A DNA stretch of 17,796 nt from Bacillota bacterium (GCA_023396215.1 JAEWWW010000060.1:1-17796), one strand, 5' to 3'; positions 1 through 8,301 are shown, counted from the stretch's first letter. A program made the numbers and translations. The notes: generated from the letters alone by a model not told the origin.

Positions 1-96
1 ACGGGCGGCAAGTAACAAGCTTTACGCAACTGGCAGACCGTATTACACGTTTGACGTGTATGCGAAGAACAGAGGGCTTTGCCCGCATGTGAAATA
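1..96. other. Left edge, unassigned 3' end of an upstream unit
   Basis: I cannot assign a gene here. Each forward frame reads to a stop at a different place (13-15, 90-92, or beyond the terminator), and none gives recognisable protein sequence. Two small hairpins are visible: TACACGT/ACGTGTA at 44-60 and GGGC/GCCC at 74-84. Because a strong forward terminator follows at 97, this is most likely the end or 3' untranslated part of a plus-strand transcript entering from outside the window. Confidence 0.4.
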
Positions 97-121
97 CCCC
101 CGGCTTTGCCGGGGGATTTTT
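97..121 (+). terminator. Rho-independent terminator
   Basis: A perfect 8-bp GC stem, CCCCCGGC (97-104) and GCCGGGGG (108-115), closes a TTT loop and is followed by A and then TTTTT (117-121). This is a textbook intrinsic terminator for the transcript entering from the left. Confidence 0.9.
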
Positions 122-183
122 ATTGTGTGCCGCCCAATGCCCAAGCCGCCGCCCATATCAGCCCGCGCATACGCACAAGCCCC

Positions 184-208
184 GTAGGGGTGGCTATCAG
201 CCGCCCGC
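184..208 (+). repeat. Family A palindromic repeat, copy 1
   Basis: A GTAGGGG head followed by a hairpin: GGGTGGCT pairs with AGCCGCCC through one T-G wobble, around an ATC loop. It shares the plan GTAGGGG-stem-loop-CCCG with copies at 357 and 8102. The inner stem sequence differs between copies while pairing is kept, as expected for a dispersed structured intergenic element. Confidence 0.6.
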
Positions 209-215
209 CTGCGAA

Positions 216-261
216 ACCACCCCGCCGCCCACGGGCGCCACCCCTCCAAGGGGGAATGGAG
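216..261 (+). repeat. Family B double-hairpin repeat, copy 1
   Basis: It starts ACCACCCCG, carries a first hairpin, continues with CACCCCTCCAAG and ends GGGGAATGGAG. The same layout recurs at 8160-8202 and, inverted, at 14462-14504. This copy is the most divergent: its first hairpin is GCCGCCC-type instead of GGCC-TTC-GGCC, and its second arm reads GGGGG instead of GGAGGGG. It lies 7 bp after a family A element. Confidence 0.65.
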
Positions 262-356
262 AGCTGTCGAGTCGAGCACATTACACCTCCGTAGAGATCG
301 ATGCCCCCTGCCGGGGGCTCGTTATCGCCGTCGTCCCGCATACACGCACAGACCCC

Positions 357-383
357 GGTAGGGGCGACCTGTGGTCGCCCGCG
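357..383 (+). repeat. Family A palindromic repeat, copy 2
   Basis: GGTAGG followed by a perfect 8-bp stem, GGGCGACC (362-369) and GGTCGCCC (373-380), around a TGT loop, then GCG. It has the same head and stem plan as the element at 184 but an independent stem sequence. Confidence 0.6.
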
Positions 384-586
384 AATTGCCTGCCTGCAAA
401 ACCATCTCGCACCCCAGTTGTTCTCACAGTGATTGCAACACATTGTTCGCCTGCCTTCTCCAGACGGGGGCAATATATTTTCTATAATTCTAAAAAATAT
501 GCAATATTTTCCTCTTTTTGCTGCACTATTAAAATAAGCAGATATAACAAAGGAGCACGTTCGGCTGGATTTTCGCTTGTCTGTAT

Positions 587-614
587 TTGACAGTATTTAC
601 CTGAGGTGTATAAT
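587..614 (+). promoter_or_regulatory. Sigma-A-type promoter of the repeat-protein gene
   Basis: A perfect -35 TTGACA (587-592), a 16-bp spacer and a perfect -10 TATAAT (609-614) predict a start near 621 and a leader of about 147 nt before the ATG at 768. The leader is structured: GGCAGGC/GCCTGCC (645-661), and a branched element closed by GCTGCCA (685-691) with TGGCAGC (732-738) around an inner GCTGC/GCAGC hairpin (703-716). Confidence 0.85.
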
Positions 615-767
615 AAAGGTACCCAAACCTCGGTTTTTACGCCCGGCAGGCGGCGCCTGCCAATTTACTATTGTATACAAAATGGCTGCCAAGACCGGCG
701 GAGCTGCAGGCGCAGCCCCCGGAAAAACATATGGCAGCTTTTCTCCCCCGACAAGGAGGTATGAACC

Positions 768-3539
768 ATGCATAGAAAAAAACGAGGCGCAGCAGCCATT
801 ACCACGCTGATACTTGTGTTTGCGCTGTTGCTTGCGTCCACCGCCATTTATATGACGGCCTGTACCCGCAACCCGCCCGAGCCTGAAAGCTCATCCTCCT
901 CCACCGCCGAGCCGGAGCCGGAACCCGAGCCGGAACCCGAACCCGAGCCGGAGCCGGAAAGCAGCAGCTCGGTATCGGTGATACCGCCGCCGTCTTCCTC
1001 TTCGTCGGTACCGGCCCCCGCGCCTTCGTCGTCGGCTGCGCCGGTTACCACCGGCGTGACCTACAGCAAGGGCGGGCTGTATGAAGAGAAGCAGACGCTG
1101 GGCAGCGCCAGCATCACCGCCGATAAGGTGACGCTGCGCAACAAGACCATCAACGGCGACCTGACCATCACCAAAGGGGTGGGCAACGGCCACATCACCC
1201 TTGAAAATGTGGTTGTCAAGGGCAAGCTGAAGGTGGCGGGCGGCGGCAGCCAAAGCATTGAGCTGCTTGACTGCACCATCGCCGAGATACAGCTTTATAA
1301 GGTTGAGGGCGAGCCGGTGCGTTTTGTCGCCAGCGGCAGCACCAGCGTGACCACCATCATTGCCAAATCCGGCATTATTCTGGAAGAATACCGCCTTGAT
1401 TCGGGCGCAAAGGGCTTTGCCAAGCTGACCACCGAGTCCAGCGACTATGTATACATCATCACCCAGTTGGAAAACACCGACCTCGACCTGCTGGTAGCCA
1501 ACGCCGTTTCGCGGGTGGATGTCGACAGCAGCTCGGATATTACCCGTGCCACCGTCAACGCCCGCAGCAGCTTTGAGGGCGGCGGTAGCATCGGCACCAT
1601 GACTGCTACCGTCAGCGGTGTAACCACTGCCATCAAACCCGGCAAGGTGAACACCGTTTCGGGGGTGAACGAGCCGGTTTACACCAGCAGCCGTGACAGC
1701 GATGACAGGCCTACGCCGGTCGCGCCGCGCATCACCACAACCACCCTGCCCGGCGGCACCGCCGGCACAGCATACAGCCGGACGCTCTCCGCTACCGGCA
1801 CCACACCCATTACATGGAGCATCGACAGCGGCACACTGCCCACAGGTTTAAGCCTGAGCGGCAATACCATCAGTGGCACGCCGACCGCCGGGGGCACCTT
1901 TAACTTCACCGTGAAAGCGGCCAACAGCGTGGGCAGTGATACCCAGGCTCTGTCTATTGTGGTTACCACCGCCGCGCCCACCATTACCGGCCCGACTAGT
2001 CTGATACTGGCCGCCGGCTACTCCGCAACCTCCACCAGCACATATACCACCACAGGCGCCCCGGCGCCCACGGTGACCAAAACCGCTGGTCCCACCGAAA
2101 TCACATGGAATAACACCACCAGGAAGCTGGACATTGCCGCCGGGCTCGGGGTGGGAGACCATATCGTCACGCTGACAGCCAGCAACGGCATCGGGGCGGA
2201 TGCCACCCTCACCTTTACCCTGACGGTGGAGCCGGTTGCGCCCACCATCACCGGCCCGACCACTATGACGCTGGCCGATGGTTATACCGCGACCTCCACC
2301 ACCGCCTACACCATTACGGGCGCCCCGGCGCCCGCAGTGACCAAAACCGCCGGTCCCAGTGAAATTACATGGAATAACACCACCAAGAAGCTGGATATTG
2401 CTGCTGGACTCGGGGTGGGAGACCATACTGTCACGCTGACAGCCAGCAACGGCACATCGCCGAACGCCACGCTCACCTTTACCCTGACGGTGGTGCCGGC
2501 TGCGCCCACCATCACCGGCCCGGAGACAATGACGCTGACTGCAGGTTATCCAGCGACTTACACCGACACATATACCATCACGGGCACCGCCCCAATCACG
2601 GTGACCAAAACCGCTGGCCATGCTTCGATTGCGTGGGACGACAGCAACAAAAGGCTGAATATTGGAACTGGCCTTGTGGCGGGGAGCTATTCTGTTACAC
2701 TGACAGCCAGCAACGGCACCTTGCCGAACGCCACCCTCAACTTCACACTGACGGTGGAGCCGGTCGCGCCGACCATCACCGGCCCAACCACCATGACACT
2801 GACCGCAGGTTATCCCGAGACCTCCACCAGTATATACACCATCACGGGCATCCCGGCGCCCACGGTGACCAAAACCGCTGGTGACGCTAAGATTACATGG
2901 AATAACACCACCAAGAAGCTGGATATTGATGTCGGCCTCGCGGCGGGGAGCTATCCCATTACGCTGACAGCCAGCAACGGCACCTTGCCCAACGCCACGT
3001 TCACCTTTACCCTGACGGTAAACCCCGCACCTACCATCACCGGCGTAACGGTTTCGCCCTCCATTACTAATGTGCAAAAGAATACTCAGCAAACCTTCGT
3101 CGCCATCGTCACCGGCACAGGAGCTTTCAACGGCGCCGTGGCGTGGGAGGTCACAGGCGGCGGACCAGGCACCTCTATCAGTGCGGGCGGCGAACTCACC
3201 GTCGGTGCAGCCGAAACAGCTGGTACTACGCTGACCGTTAAGGCTACATCCAGTGTCGATGGCACCAAGAGCGCTACCGCCACCGTTACGGTTACAGATA
3301 CGGCTGTCGCTAAGCATACCCTGACCGTTACCAGCGGTGCAGGCGCCGGCTCTTTTGCCGAGGGTGCGACTGTCATCATCACGGCAAACACAGCCCCCGC
3401 AGGCCAGCAATTTAAAGAATGGACCGGCGTGGCGGGCCTTACCTTCATAGAGGGCAGCAAGGATACCGCTACGGCAAAATTTACCATGCCCGCTCATGCG
3501 GTCACCGTCACCGCGACCTACGTTGCCACTGGCCCGTAA
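768..3539 (+). CDS. Large secreted/anchored Ig-like repeat protein
   Basis: A 923-residue extracellular protein of unknown ligand. The start is set by AAGGAGG (753-759), 8 nt before the ATG. Residues 1-31 form a basic N-terminus plus hydrophobic segment ending M-T-A-Cys32, a non-canonical lipobox, so it may be a lipoprotein or stay held by its N-terminal helix. Residues 35-92 are a low-complexity stalk of alternating Glu-Pro and Ser runs. Residues 95-310 are repetitive and beta-rich, suggestive of a beta-helix. Residues 318-400 resemble a putative Ig (He_PIG) domain. Four tandem repeats of about 88 residues, each opening APTITGP, begin at 403, 491, 579 and 668. Residues 757-845 look like a Big_2-type Ig domain, and 848-918 like a divergent InlB B-repeat (motif KEWTG). 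There is no LPXTG or SLH anchor at the C-terminus. Adhesion or cell-surface binding is inferred from architecture only. Confidence 0.85.
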   Translation: MHRKKRGAAAITTLILVFALLLASTAIYMTACTRNPPEPESSSSSTAEPEPEPEPEPEPEPEPESSSSVSVIPPPSSSSSVPAPAPSSSAAPVTTGVTYSKGGLYEEKQTLGSASITADKVTLRNKTINGDLTITKGVGNGHITLENVVVKGKLKVAGGGSQSIELLDCTIAEIQLYKVEGEPVRFVASGSTSVTTIIAKSGIILEEYRLDSGAKGFAKLTTESSDYVYIITQLENTDLDLLVANAVSRVDVDSSSDITRATVNARSSFEGGGSIGTMTATVSGVTTAIKPGKVNTVSGVNEPVYTSSRDSDDRPTPVAPRITTTTLPGGTAGTAYSRTLSATGTTPITWSIDSGTLPTGLSLSGNTISGTPTAGGTFNFTVKAANSVGSDTQALSIVVTTAAPTITGPTSLILAAGYSATSTSTYTTTGAPAPTVTKTAGPTEITWNNTTRKLDIAAGLGVGDHIVTLTASNGIGADATLTFTLTVEPVAPTITGPTTMTLADGYTATSTTAYTITGAPAPAVTKTAGPSEITWNNTTKKLDIAAGLGVGDHTVTLTASNGTSPNATLTFTLTVVPAAPTITGPETMTLTAGYPATYTDTYTITGTAPITVTKTAGHASIAWDDSNKRLNIGTGLVAGSYSVTLTASNGTLPNATLNFTLTVEPVAPTITGPTTMTLTAGYPETSTSIYTITGIPAPTVTKTAGDAKITWNNTTKKLDIDVGLAAGSYPITLTASNGTLPNATFTFTLTVNPAPTITGVTVSPSITNVQKNTQQTFVAIVTGTGAFNGAVAWEVTGGGPGTSISAGGELTVGAAETAGTTLTVKATSSVDGTKSATATVTVTDTAVAKHTLTVTSGAGAGSFAEGATVIITANTAPAGQQFKEWTGVAGLTFIEGSKDTATAKFTMPAHAVTVTATYVATGP
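1974..3023 (+). repeat. Four tandem repeats of about 264 bp inside the surface-protein gene
   Basis: Units begin at about 1974, 2238, 2502 and 2769 and encode 85-89 residues each. Blocks such as GTGACCAAAACCGC, ACATGGAATAACACCACCA and CTGACAGCCAGCAACGGC recur with few changes. The near-identity at DNA level indicates recent duplication or gene conversion, so copy number may vary between strains. Confidence 0.85.
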
Positions 3540-3564
3540 ACGAATGTGTTACCGAAAAGACATA

Positions 3565-3595
3565 GCCCCCGCACCAACGGTGCGGGGGCCTTTTC
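3565..3595 (+). terminator. Rho-independent terminator
   Basis: A perfect 11-bp stem (3565-3575 with 3579-3589) around an AAC loop, followed by CTTTTC. It closes the surface-protein transcript. galE ends at 3614 on the opposite strand; read that way the hairpin has only a poor T tract, so it is probably a weaker terminator for galE. Confidence 0.85.
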
Positions 3596-3613
3596 ATCGC
3601 TTAAGCGCCTATC

Positions 3614-4621
<1,008 letters not shown>

Positions 4622-4657
4622 CATCATCCCTCCGCTGTCGTTTTATCACTGCCTTTG

Positions 4658-4686
4658 AGTATAGAGAAAAGCCCGGGAGCTGTCAA
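4658..4686 (-). promoter_or_regulatory. Sigma-A-type promoter of galE
   Basis: On the minus strand, a perfect -35 TTGACA (4686-4681), a 17-bp spacer and -10 TATACT (4663-4658). It predicts a start near 4651 and a leader of about 30 nt. galE can thus be expressed independently of the upstream dehydratase gene. Confidence 0.85.
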
Positions 4687-4744
4687 TAAATCCCGAAATT
4701 ATGGCAACAATAACCATAGATGAAGGGCCTGCCGGGGTTTGCGG

Positions 4745-6589
4745 TCATGGGGCGGGCCGAAAGGTGGGCACAAGCTGCCCCAGAGCCTCCAGCGTCGGGC
4801 CGGGGTCGGGCCGCTCCAGCGTGCGGCGCAGGGCCTCCAGACGGTCGGCAAAAAGGGCGGCGTCGGTCTGCACCGGGCGGTTGATAAATATCTTTTCATT
4901 GCCGGTCTTGGTGGTATCCTCCTCGGCAAGGGAGATTTCCTCAAACAGCTTTTCGCCGGGGCGGGTGCCGCAGAAGCTGACCTCGATATCCTTATGGGGG
5001 GTCAGCCCCGAGAGCCGGATAAGGTCGCAGGCCAGGTCGTAAATCTTCACAGGCTGCCCCATATCCAGCACAAAGATTTCGCCCCCCTGCGCCATTGCCC
5101 CCGCCTCCAGTACAAGCTGCACCGCCTCGGGGATGGTCATAAAGTAGCGCACCATCTCGGGGTGGGTCACCGTCACCGGGCCGCCCGCGGCAATCTGGCG
5201 CTTAAAGGTGGGTACCACGCTGCCCTGCGAGCCCAGCACGTTGCCGAAGCGCACGGCGCAAAAGCCGGTTTTGCCCTTGCCCTCCAACTGCTGCACCGCC
5301 AGCTCGGCCACCCGTTTGGTGGCTCCCATCACGTTGGCAGGGTTCACCGCCTTGTCGGTAGAGATCAGGATAAACCGCTCGGCCCCCGCCTCGATGGCGG
5401 CCTGAGCGGCGTTGATGGTGCCAAAGACGTTGTTTTTCACCGCCTCCTGCGGGTTGAGCTCCATCATCGGCACATGCTTGTGGGCGGCGGCGTGGAACAC
5501 CACCTTGGGCCGGTAGCGGCCAAAGACCTCGGCCAGCCTCTGCTTATCCCGCACCGACCCCACCACCGTCAGGTAGCGGGCAGGGTCAAAGTCCTCAGAA
5601 AGGCGCGCGTCCAGCGCAAAGAGGCTGTTTTCGCTGATATCGAATACCACCACAAGGGCAGCGCCAAACTTGAGGGCCTGGGTGCAAATCTCGGAGCCGA
5701 TCGAGCCCGCCCCGCCGGTCACCAGCACCACTGCCCCCGCCAGCAGGCTGCGCACCCGCCCAAGGTCAAGGTGGATGCTCTGGCGGTGCAGCAGCTCCTC
5801 GGGGGCGATATCGGCCAGCTTTGCAAGGCTGATGTCATCCGGGCCGGAGGAAAGCCCAAACTTGCGCAGCCCCAGCCCCAGCCTGCGGCAGTCGGCCATG
5901 AGGCGGCGCAGCTGCTCCGGCTCGGGATTGTTGATGGCCACCACCACCTGCTCGACCCGGTACCAGCTTTTAATGCGCTCCAGGTCCTGTATGCCCCCCG
6001 CCACCCGGATGCCTCCAATCAGGGCGTCGGCCTTGCCGGGGTCGTCGTCGATGAAAGCCACCGGCACCAGCCGCTCAGAGGGGTCGCGGGTAAGCTTTTC
6101 GGCCAGATAGCGGCCCAGCTCGCCCGCGCCATAGATGGCGGTGGGGCGAAAGTGCTGGGGCAGGTGGCGCTGCTTAAAACGAATGTAGAGCAGCATGCCA
6201 AAGGCGGGCAGCAGGCGGCTGGTGACCGTCAAGAAGTAGAGTACCGCCCCAAAAATCAGGATGATTTCTATCGGCACGCCCAGGCGCATCTGGCGGTCAA
6301 GCCCCAGCAGCGCCGCCGAGGTGCAGCCGATGGCGGCCGCCGAGCGCAGCGCGAAGGAGGAGGTCATCGGCCGCAGGCTGCGGGTGTAAACGTTGAACAG
6401 GGCGTTAAAGCCAAAGGTGATGAGCAGGCAGGCAAGGATAAAAGTGCTGCGGTTTTGCAGGTAAAAGGGCGGAATCTCGCGCACAAATCCAAAACGCAGC
6501 CGCAGCGCCACCGCCACCGCAAAGGCTGCCGAAAAAAAATCCCAAACCAATAAAAGGGCCAAACAGGTGTTTTGCCGGGCCTTGAGCAT
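4745..6589 (-). CDS. Membrane nucleotide-sugar 4,6-dehydratase, CapD/WbpM/PglF family
   Basis: A 614-residue member of the large membrane-bound branch of this family, whose characterised members convert UDP-GlcNAc to a 4-keto-6-deoxy sugar for capsule, O-antigen or glycoprotein glycans. The N-terminal part has about four hydrophobic segments (roughly 6-28, 49-67, 80-98 and 105-135). A first Rossmann motif, YGAGELG, lies at 153-159 and the catalytic domain begins with VLVTGGAGSIGSE near 288-300. The Thr-Asp-Lys active-site triad is in ISTDKAVNP (411-413), and the usual Tyr of the YxxxK pair is replaced by Met421 (MGATK, Lys425), as is typical of this subfamily. AAAHKHVPMME and GTRPGEKLFEE are further signatures. 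The ATG at 6589 has AAGGGG (6604-6599) 9 nt upstream; an upstream in-frame TTG at 6607 lacks a site. The exact sugar product cannot be read from sequence. Confidence 0.92.
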   Translation of the reverse strand: MLKARQNTCLALLLVWDFFSAAFAVAVALRLRFGFVREIPPFYLQNRSTFILACLLITFGFNALFNVYTRSLRPMTSSFALRSAAAIGCTSAALLGLDRQMRLGVPIEIILIFGAVLYFLTVTSRLLPAFGMLLYIRFKQRHLPQHFRPTAIYGAGELGRYLAEKLTRDPSERLVPVAFIDDDPGKADALIGGIRVAGGIQDLERIKSWYRVEQVVVAINNPEPEQLRRLMADCRRLGLGLRKFGLSSGPDDISLAKLADIAPEELLHRQSIHLDLGRVRSLLAGAVVLVTGGAGSIGSEICTQALKFGAALVVVFDISENSLFALDARLSEDFDPARYLTVVGSVRDKQRLAEVFGRYRPKVVFHAAAHKHVPMMELNPQEAVKNNVFGTINAAQAAIEAGAERFILISTDKAVNPANVMGATKRVAELAVQQLEGKGKTGFCAVRFGNVLGSQGSVVPTFKRQIAAGGPVTVTHPEMVRYFMTIPEAVQLVLEAGAMAQGGEIFVLDMGQPVKIYDLACDLIRLSGLTPHKDIEVSFCGTRPGEKLFEEISLAEEDTTKTGNEKIFINRPVQTDAALFADRLEALRRTLERPDPGPTLEALGQLVPTFRPAP

Positions 6590-6599
6590 AGCAGTCGTC

Positions 6600-6769
6600 C
6601 CCTTCAAATTATGCAGATATCTTCATTATCTCGTGAAAACAACGGGATATGCATTTTGACAAATTTACTGCCGATTTAAGCAAATTAGACGATATTCGGC
6701 TAAATTGGCCCGCTTTCTCTCGATAACCCGGGAAATATCTGTATTTATCTAAAAATCGCCCGATTTCTC
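6600..6769. other. Divergent intergenic region between the dehydratase gene and corA
   Basis: An AT-rich stretch with no gene. It contains a 19-nt direct repeat, GCCCG(C/A)TTTCTCT(C/T)GA(T/A)AA, at 6708-6726 and 6758-6776 (50-bp period). The second copy overlaps the corA -35 box. I find no convincing promoter for the minus-strand dehydratase; the best -10 is GATAAT about 35 nt before its start, with a poor -35. Confidence 0.45.
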
Positions 6770-6798
6770 TTGAAAAGATGCACAGATGGGGGTATAAT
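6770..6798 (+). promoter_or_regulatory. Sigma-A-type promoter of corA
   Basis: -35 TTGAAA (6770-6775), 17-bp spacer, perfect -10 TATAAT (6793-6798). The predicted start near 6805 leaves a leader of about 220 nt before the corA start at 7025, long enough for leader-based control. Confidence 0.85.
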
Positions 6799-6915
6799 CT
6801 TATAGGTTGGGCAATATTGCCCTGCGCGCCGCAGAGTGCGCGGTCCTGCTCCCTCCGGCTTTCAGAGGAGAGGCGGAACAAGTATATTTTATTTTTTAAA
6901 AACGGAGGTGGCGTT

Positions 6916-6993
6916 GTGAGCGGCGACCCTGGCGGAGATAGTTGCCATTTGAATAACACATCGGGTGCGGCCGCGACCGGCCACCGGCTTTAG
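6916..6993 (+). CDS. Possible 25-residue leader peptide ahead of corA
   Basis: A GTG codon at 6916 lies 7 nt after GGAGG (6904-6908) and opens a 25-codon frame ending in TAG at 6991-6993, 31 nt before the corA start. The peptide begins MSGDPGGDSC and ends GHRL; it has no signal peptide or known domain. The end of the frame overlaps the 5' arm of a hairpin whose 3' arm ends just before the corA ribosome binding site, an arrangement seen in translation-coupled leaders. The well-placed ribosome binding site is the main support. A chance frame inside a structured leader is the alternative. Confidence 0.35.
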   Translation: MSGDPGGDSCHLNNTSGAAATGHRL

Positions 6994-7006
6994 CGGCCCC
7001 GCACCC
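6964..7006 (+). promoter_or_regulatory. Hairpin between leader ORF and corA ribosome binding site
   Basis: GGGTGCGG (6964-6971) pairs perfectly with CCGCACCC (6999-7006). The loop contains further GC-rich pairing options (GGCC, CCGG). The structure ends 1 nt before GGAAGG (7008-7013), the likely corA ribosome binding site. It lacks a T tract, so it looks more like a translation-level element than a terminator. Confidence 0.45.
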
Positions 7007-7024
7007 TGGAAGGCGGGGAATATT

Positions 7025-7957
7025 TTGGTCAACTTTTATAAAACCATCGACAATAAAATTCAAGAACAAAACGAGCTGACCCCCGGTTGCTGGATATCGG
7101 TCATCAGCCCCACCGAGGATGAGGTCGCCTATCTGATTAACGACCTGCACATCGACTCGGGGTTTATCCGCGCGGCACTGGACGACGAGGAGTCGCCCCG
7201 CATCGAGCTGGAGGACGACCAGACGCTGATTATTGTGGACGTGCCGGTAGCCGAGCATAATAAGAACGCCTCGGCGCTTTCTTACTCCACCATGCCCATG
7301 GGGATTGTCATTACCGACCATTGGGTCATTACCATCTGCCTGCGGCCCCATCAGGTCATCAGCGAGGTGACCGACGGCATGGTAAAAAACATCACCACCC
7401 ATCTGCGCACCCGCTTTTTGCTGACGCTGCTGCTGCGCGTCGCCTCGCGCTTTTTGCTCTACCTTAAGCAGATTGATAAAATCTCCTCCTACACCGAGCA
7501 GATGCTGCATAAATCGATGAGGAACAAGGAGCTGTTTCAGCTGCTGGGGCTGCAAAAGTCGCTGGTGTTCTTCTCCACCTCCCTCAAGGCCAACGAGGTC
7601 ACGCTGGAGAAAATCATGCGGGGGCGCATCATCAAGCTGTATGAGGAGGACGAGGATATCCTCGAGGATGTGCTCATCGAGGTCAAGCAGGCCATCGAGA
7701 TGTGTAACATTTACTCCTCGATTCTCACCGGCACCATGGACTGTTTTGCGTCTATTATATCAAATAACCTGAACATCGTCATGAAGGTGCTTACCTCGCT
7801 GACCATCGTCATGGCGATACCCACCATCATTACCAGCCTTTACGGCATGAACGTGCCCGACCTGCCGCTGCCGTCCTTTTGGTTCCCGGTGTTTCTCTCG
7901 ATTTTGAGCATGGGCGCCGCAGCCTTTGTGCTGGTTAAAAAAGGGATGTTCAAATAG
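7025..7957 (+). CDS. corA: CorA-family divalent cation transporter
   Basis: CorA-type proteins form homopentameric channels that import Mg2+ (some members Co2+, or export Zn2+) across the cytoplasmic membrane. The 310-residue length is usual. A long, charged cytoplasmic domain is followed by two C-terminal membrane helices (about 246-271 and 283-303), and the selectivity signature YGMNV has Gly274-Met275-Asn276 at the end of the first helix. The helical segment with EEDEDILEDVLIEVKQAIEM matches the long stalk helix region. I chose the TTG at 7025 (MVNFYKTID) because GGAAGG and GGGG stand 5-11 nt upstream. An in-frame ATG at 6965 would add 20 non-conserved residues inside the hairpin region. 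A long leader with a possible short ORF precedes it, suggesting ion-responsive control, which is inference. Confidence 0.93.
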   Translation: MVNFYKTIDNKIQEQNELTPGCWISVISPTEDEVAYLINDLHIDSGFIRAALDDEESPRIELEDDQTLIIVDVPVAEHNKNASALSYSTMPMGIVITDHWVITICLRPHQVISEVTDGMVKNITTHLRTRFLLTLLLRVASRFLLYLKQIDKISSYTEQMLHKSMRNKELFQLLGLQKSLVFFSTSLKANEVTLEKIMRGRIIKLYEEDEDILEDVLIEVKQAIEMCNIYSSILTGTMDCFASIISNNLNIVMKVLTSLTIVMAIPTIITSLYGMNVPDLPLPSFWFPVFLSILSMGAAAFVLVKKGMFK

Positions 7958-8031
7958 GCGGCTGAAGTGGGGGGAGATTGGTTCCCGACGGCTTGCCTTG
8001 GTGTACCCATACGGGTTTTATGTAAAAATAC

Positions 8032-8052
8032 GGGGCGGCTGATAGCCGCCCC
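8032..8052 (+). repeat. Family A-like palindrome
   Basis: A perfect 9-bp stem, GGGGCGGCT with AGCCGCCCC, around GAT. It shares the GGGG-stem-CCCC plan and the GGCT/AGCC inner stem with the element at 184, but the head reads ATACGGGG instead of GTAGGGG. Confidence 0.5.
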
Positions 8053-8101
8053 CAGGATGTTTTGGGGGTATTTGCGGGTTCTGCGCCTCAACGTGCAGCC
8101 T

Positions 8102-8128
8102 GTAGGGGCCGATGCCCGCATCGGCCCG
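8102..8128 (+). repeat. Family A palindromic repeat, copy 3
   Basis: GTAGGGG head with a perfect 9-bp stem, GGGCCGATG (8106-8114) and CATCGGCCC (8119-8127), around CCCG, then G. As at 184-261, a family B element follows shortly downstream in the same orientation. Confidence 0.6.
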
Positions 8129-8159
8129 AATAGACTATCCCGTAGCCCCAATAGGGGAT

Positions 8160-8202
8160 ACCACCCCGGTCTTCGGCCACCCCTCCAGGGAGGGGAATGG
8201 AG
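8160..8202 (+). repeat. Family B double-hairpin repeat, copy 2
   Basis: ACCACCCCGG, a GGtC-TTC-GGCC hairpin, CACCCCTCC, then GGAGGGGAATGGAG. CCCTCC and GGAGGG form the second hairpin. It is close to the copy at 14462-14504 and shares the GGGGAATGGAG end with the copy at 216-261. Confidence 0.7.
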
Positions 8203-8260
8203 TACTGCTTGCCCTTTCCACGACAATCCAACCTGCCGCCATGACCTTAGCGGTCAGGCA

Positions 8261-8301
8261 GACGAAAACAGGGCCATTCGGTATCACCGAATGGCCCTGT
8301 T
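8261..8301 (-). terminator. Rho-independent terminator of the DUF1538/PII-like operon
   Basis: A perfect 16-bp stem (8267-8282 with 8286-8301) around a 3-nt loop. Read on the minus strand it is followed by TTTTCGTC and lies 21 bp after the stop of the PII-like gene. On the plus strand the tract after it is TTGCTATTGTTG, so it may also act weakly on corA readthrough. Confidence 0.85.

Larger units (their letters stand above)
122..586. other. Gene-free intergenic region with palindromic repeats
   Basis: About 460 bp with no credible coding sequence. Open frames here lack ribosome binding sites and run through the repeats. It holds two hairpin elements of the GTAGGGG family (184-208, 357-383), one double-hairpin element of a second family (216-261), and an isolated GCCCCC/GGGGGC hairpin (303-318). 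The last 120 bp become AT-rich and lead into the promoter at 587. Confidence 0.7.
7958..8266. other. Gene-free intergenic region with repeats
   Basis: About 300 bp between the convergent corA and PII-like genes. It contains family A hairpins at 8032-8052 and 8102-8128, a nested hairpin around 8136-8160 (TATCCC with GGGATA), and a family B element at 8160-8202. Open frames here have no ribosome binding site. No strong terminator for corA is visible; a 4-bp ACCC/GGGT hairpin followed by TTTT at 8005-8019 is weak, and the 8032 hairpin may serve. Confidence 0.6.

Noticed and set aside
184..261. CRISPR array
   Set aside because: The repeats are palindromic, dispersed and unevenly spaced, without regular spacers or cas genes.
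123..590. Long open frame of 155 codons
   Set aside because: It has no ribosome binding site, runs through palindromic repeats and shows Arg/Pro-rich composition typical of read-through of GC-rich non-coding DNA.
848..1051. Minus-strand frame rich in Gly-Ser
   Set aside because: It is the reverse complement of the Glu-Pro and Ser stalk repeats of the surface protein, so its composition is an artefact.
1848..3497. 549-codon open frame on the minus strand with repeats
   Set aside because: Its repeats only mirror the tandem repeats of the plus-strand surface-protein gene, which has promoter, ribosome binding site, signal segment and terminator.
4739..6553. 604-codon open frame on the plus strand
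   Set aside because: It is antisense to the CapD-like dehydratase gene, which has full family motifs. The His/Gln/Arg-rich translation is what GC-rich codon bias produces on the opposite strand.
6904..7006. M-box magnesium riboswitch upstream of corA
   Set aside because: There is a faint likeness around GTGAG and GGAGATA, but the conserved M-box core (GACGCCAATGGGTCAACAG-like) is missing, so I do not call it.
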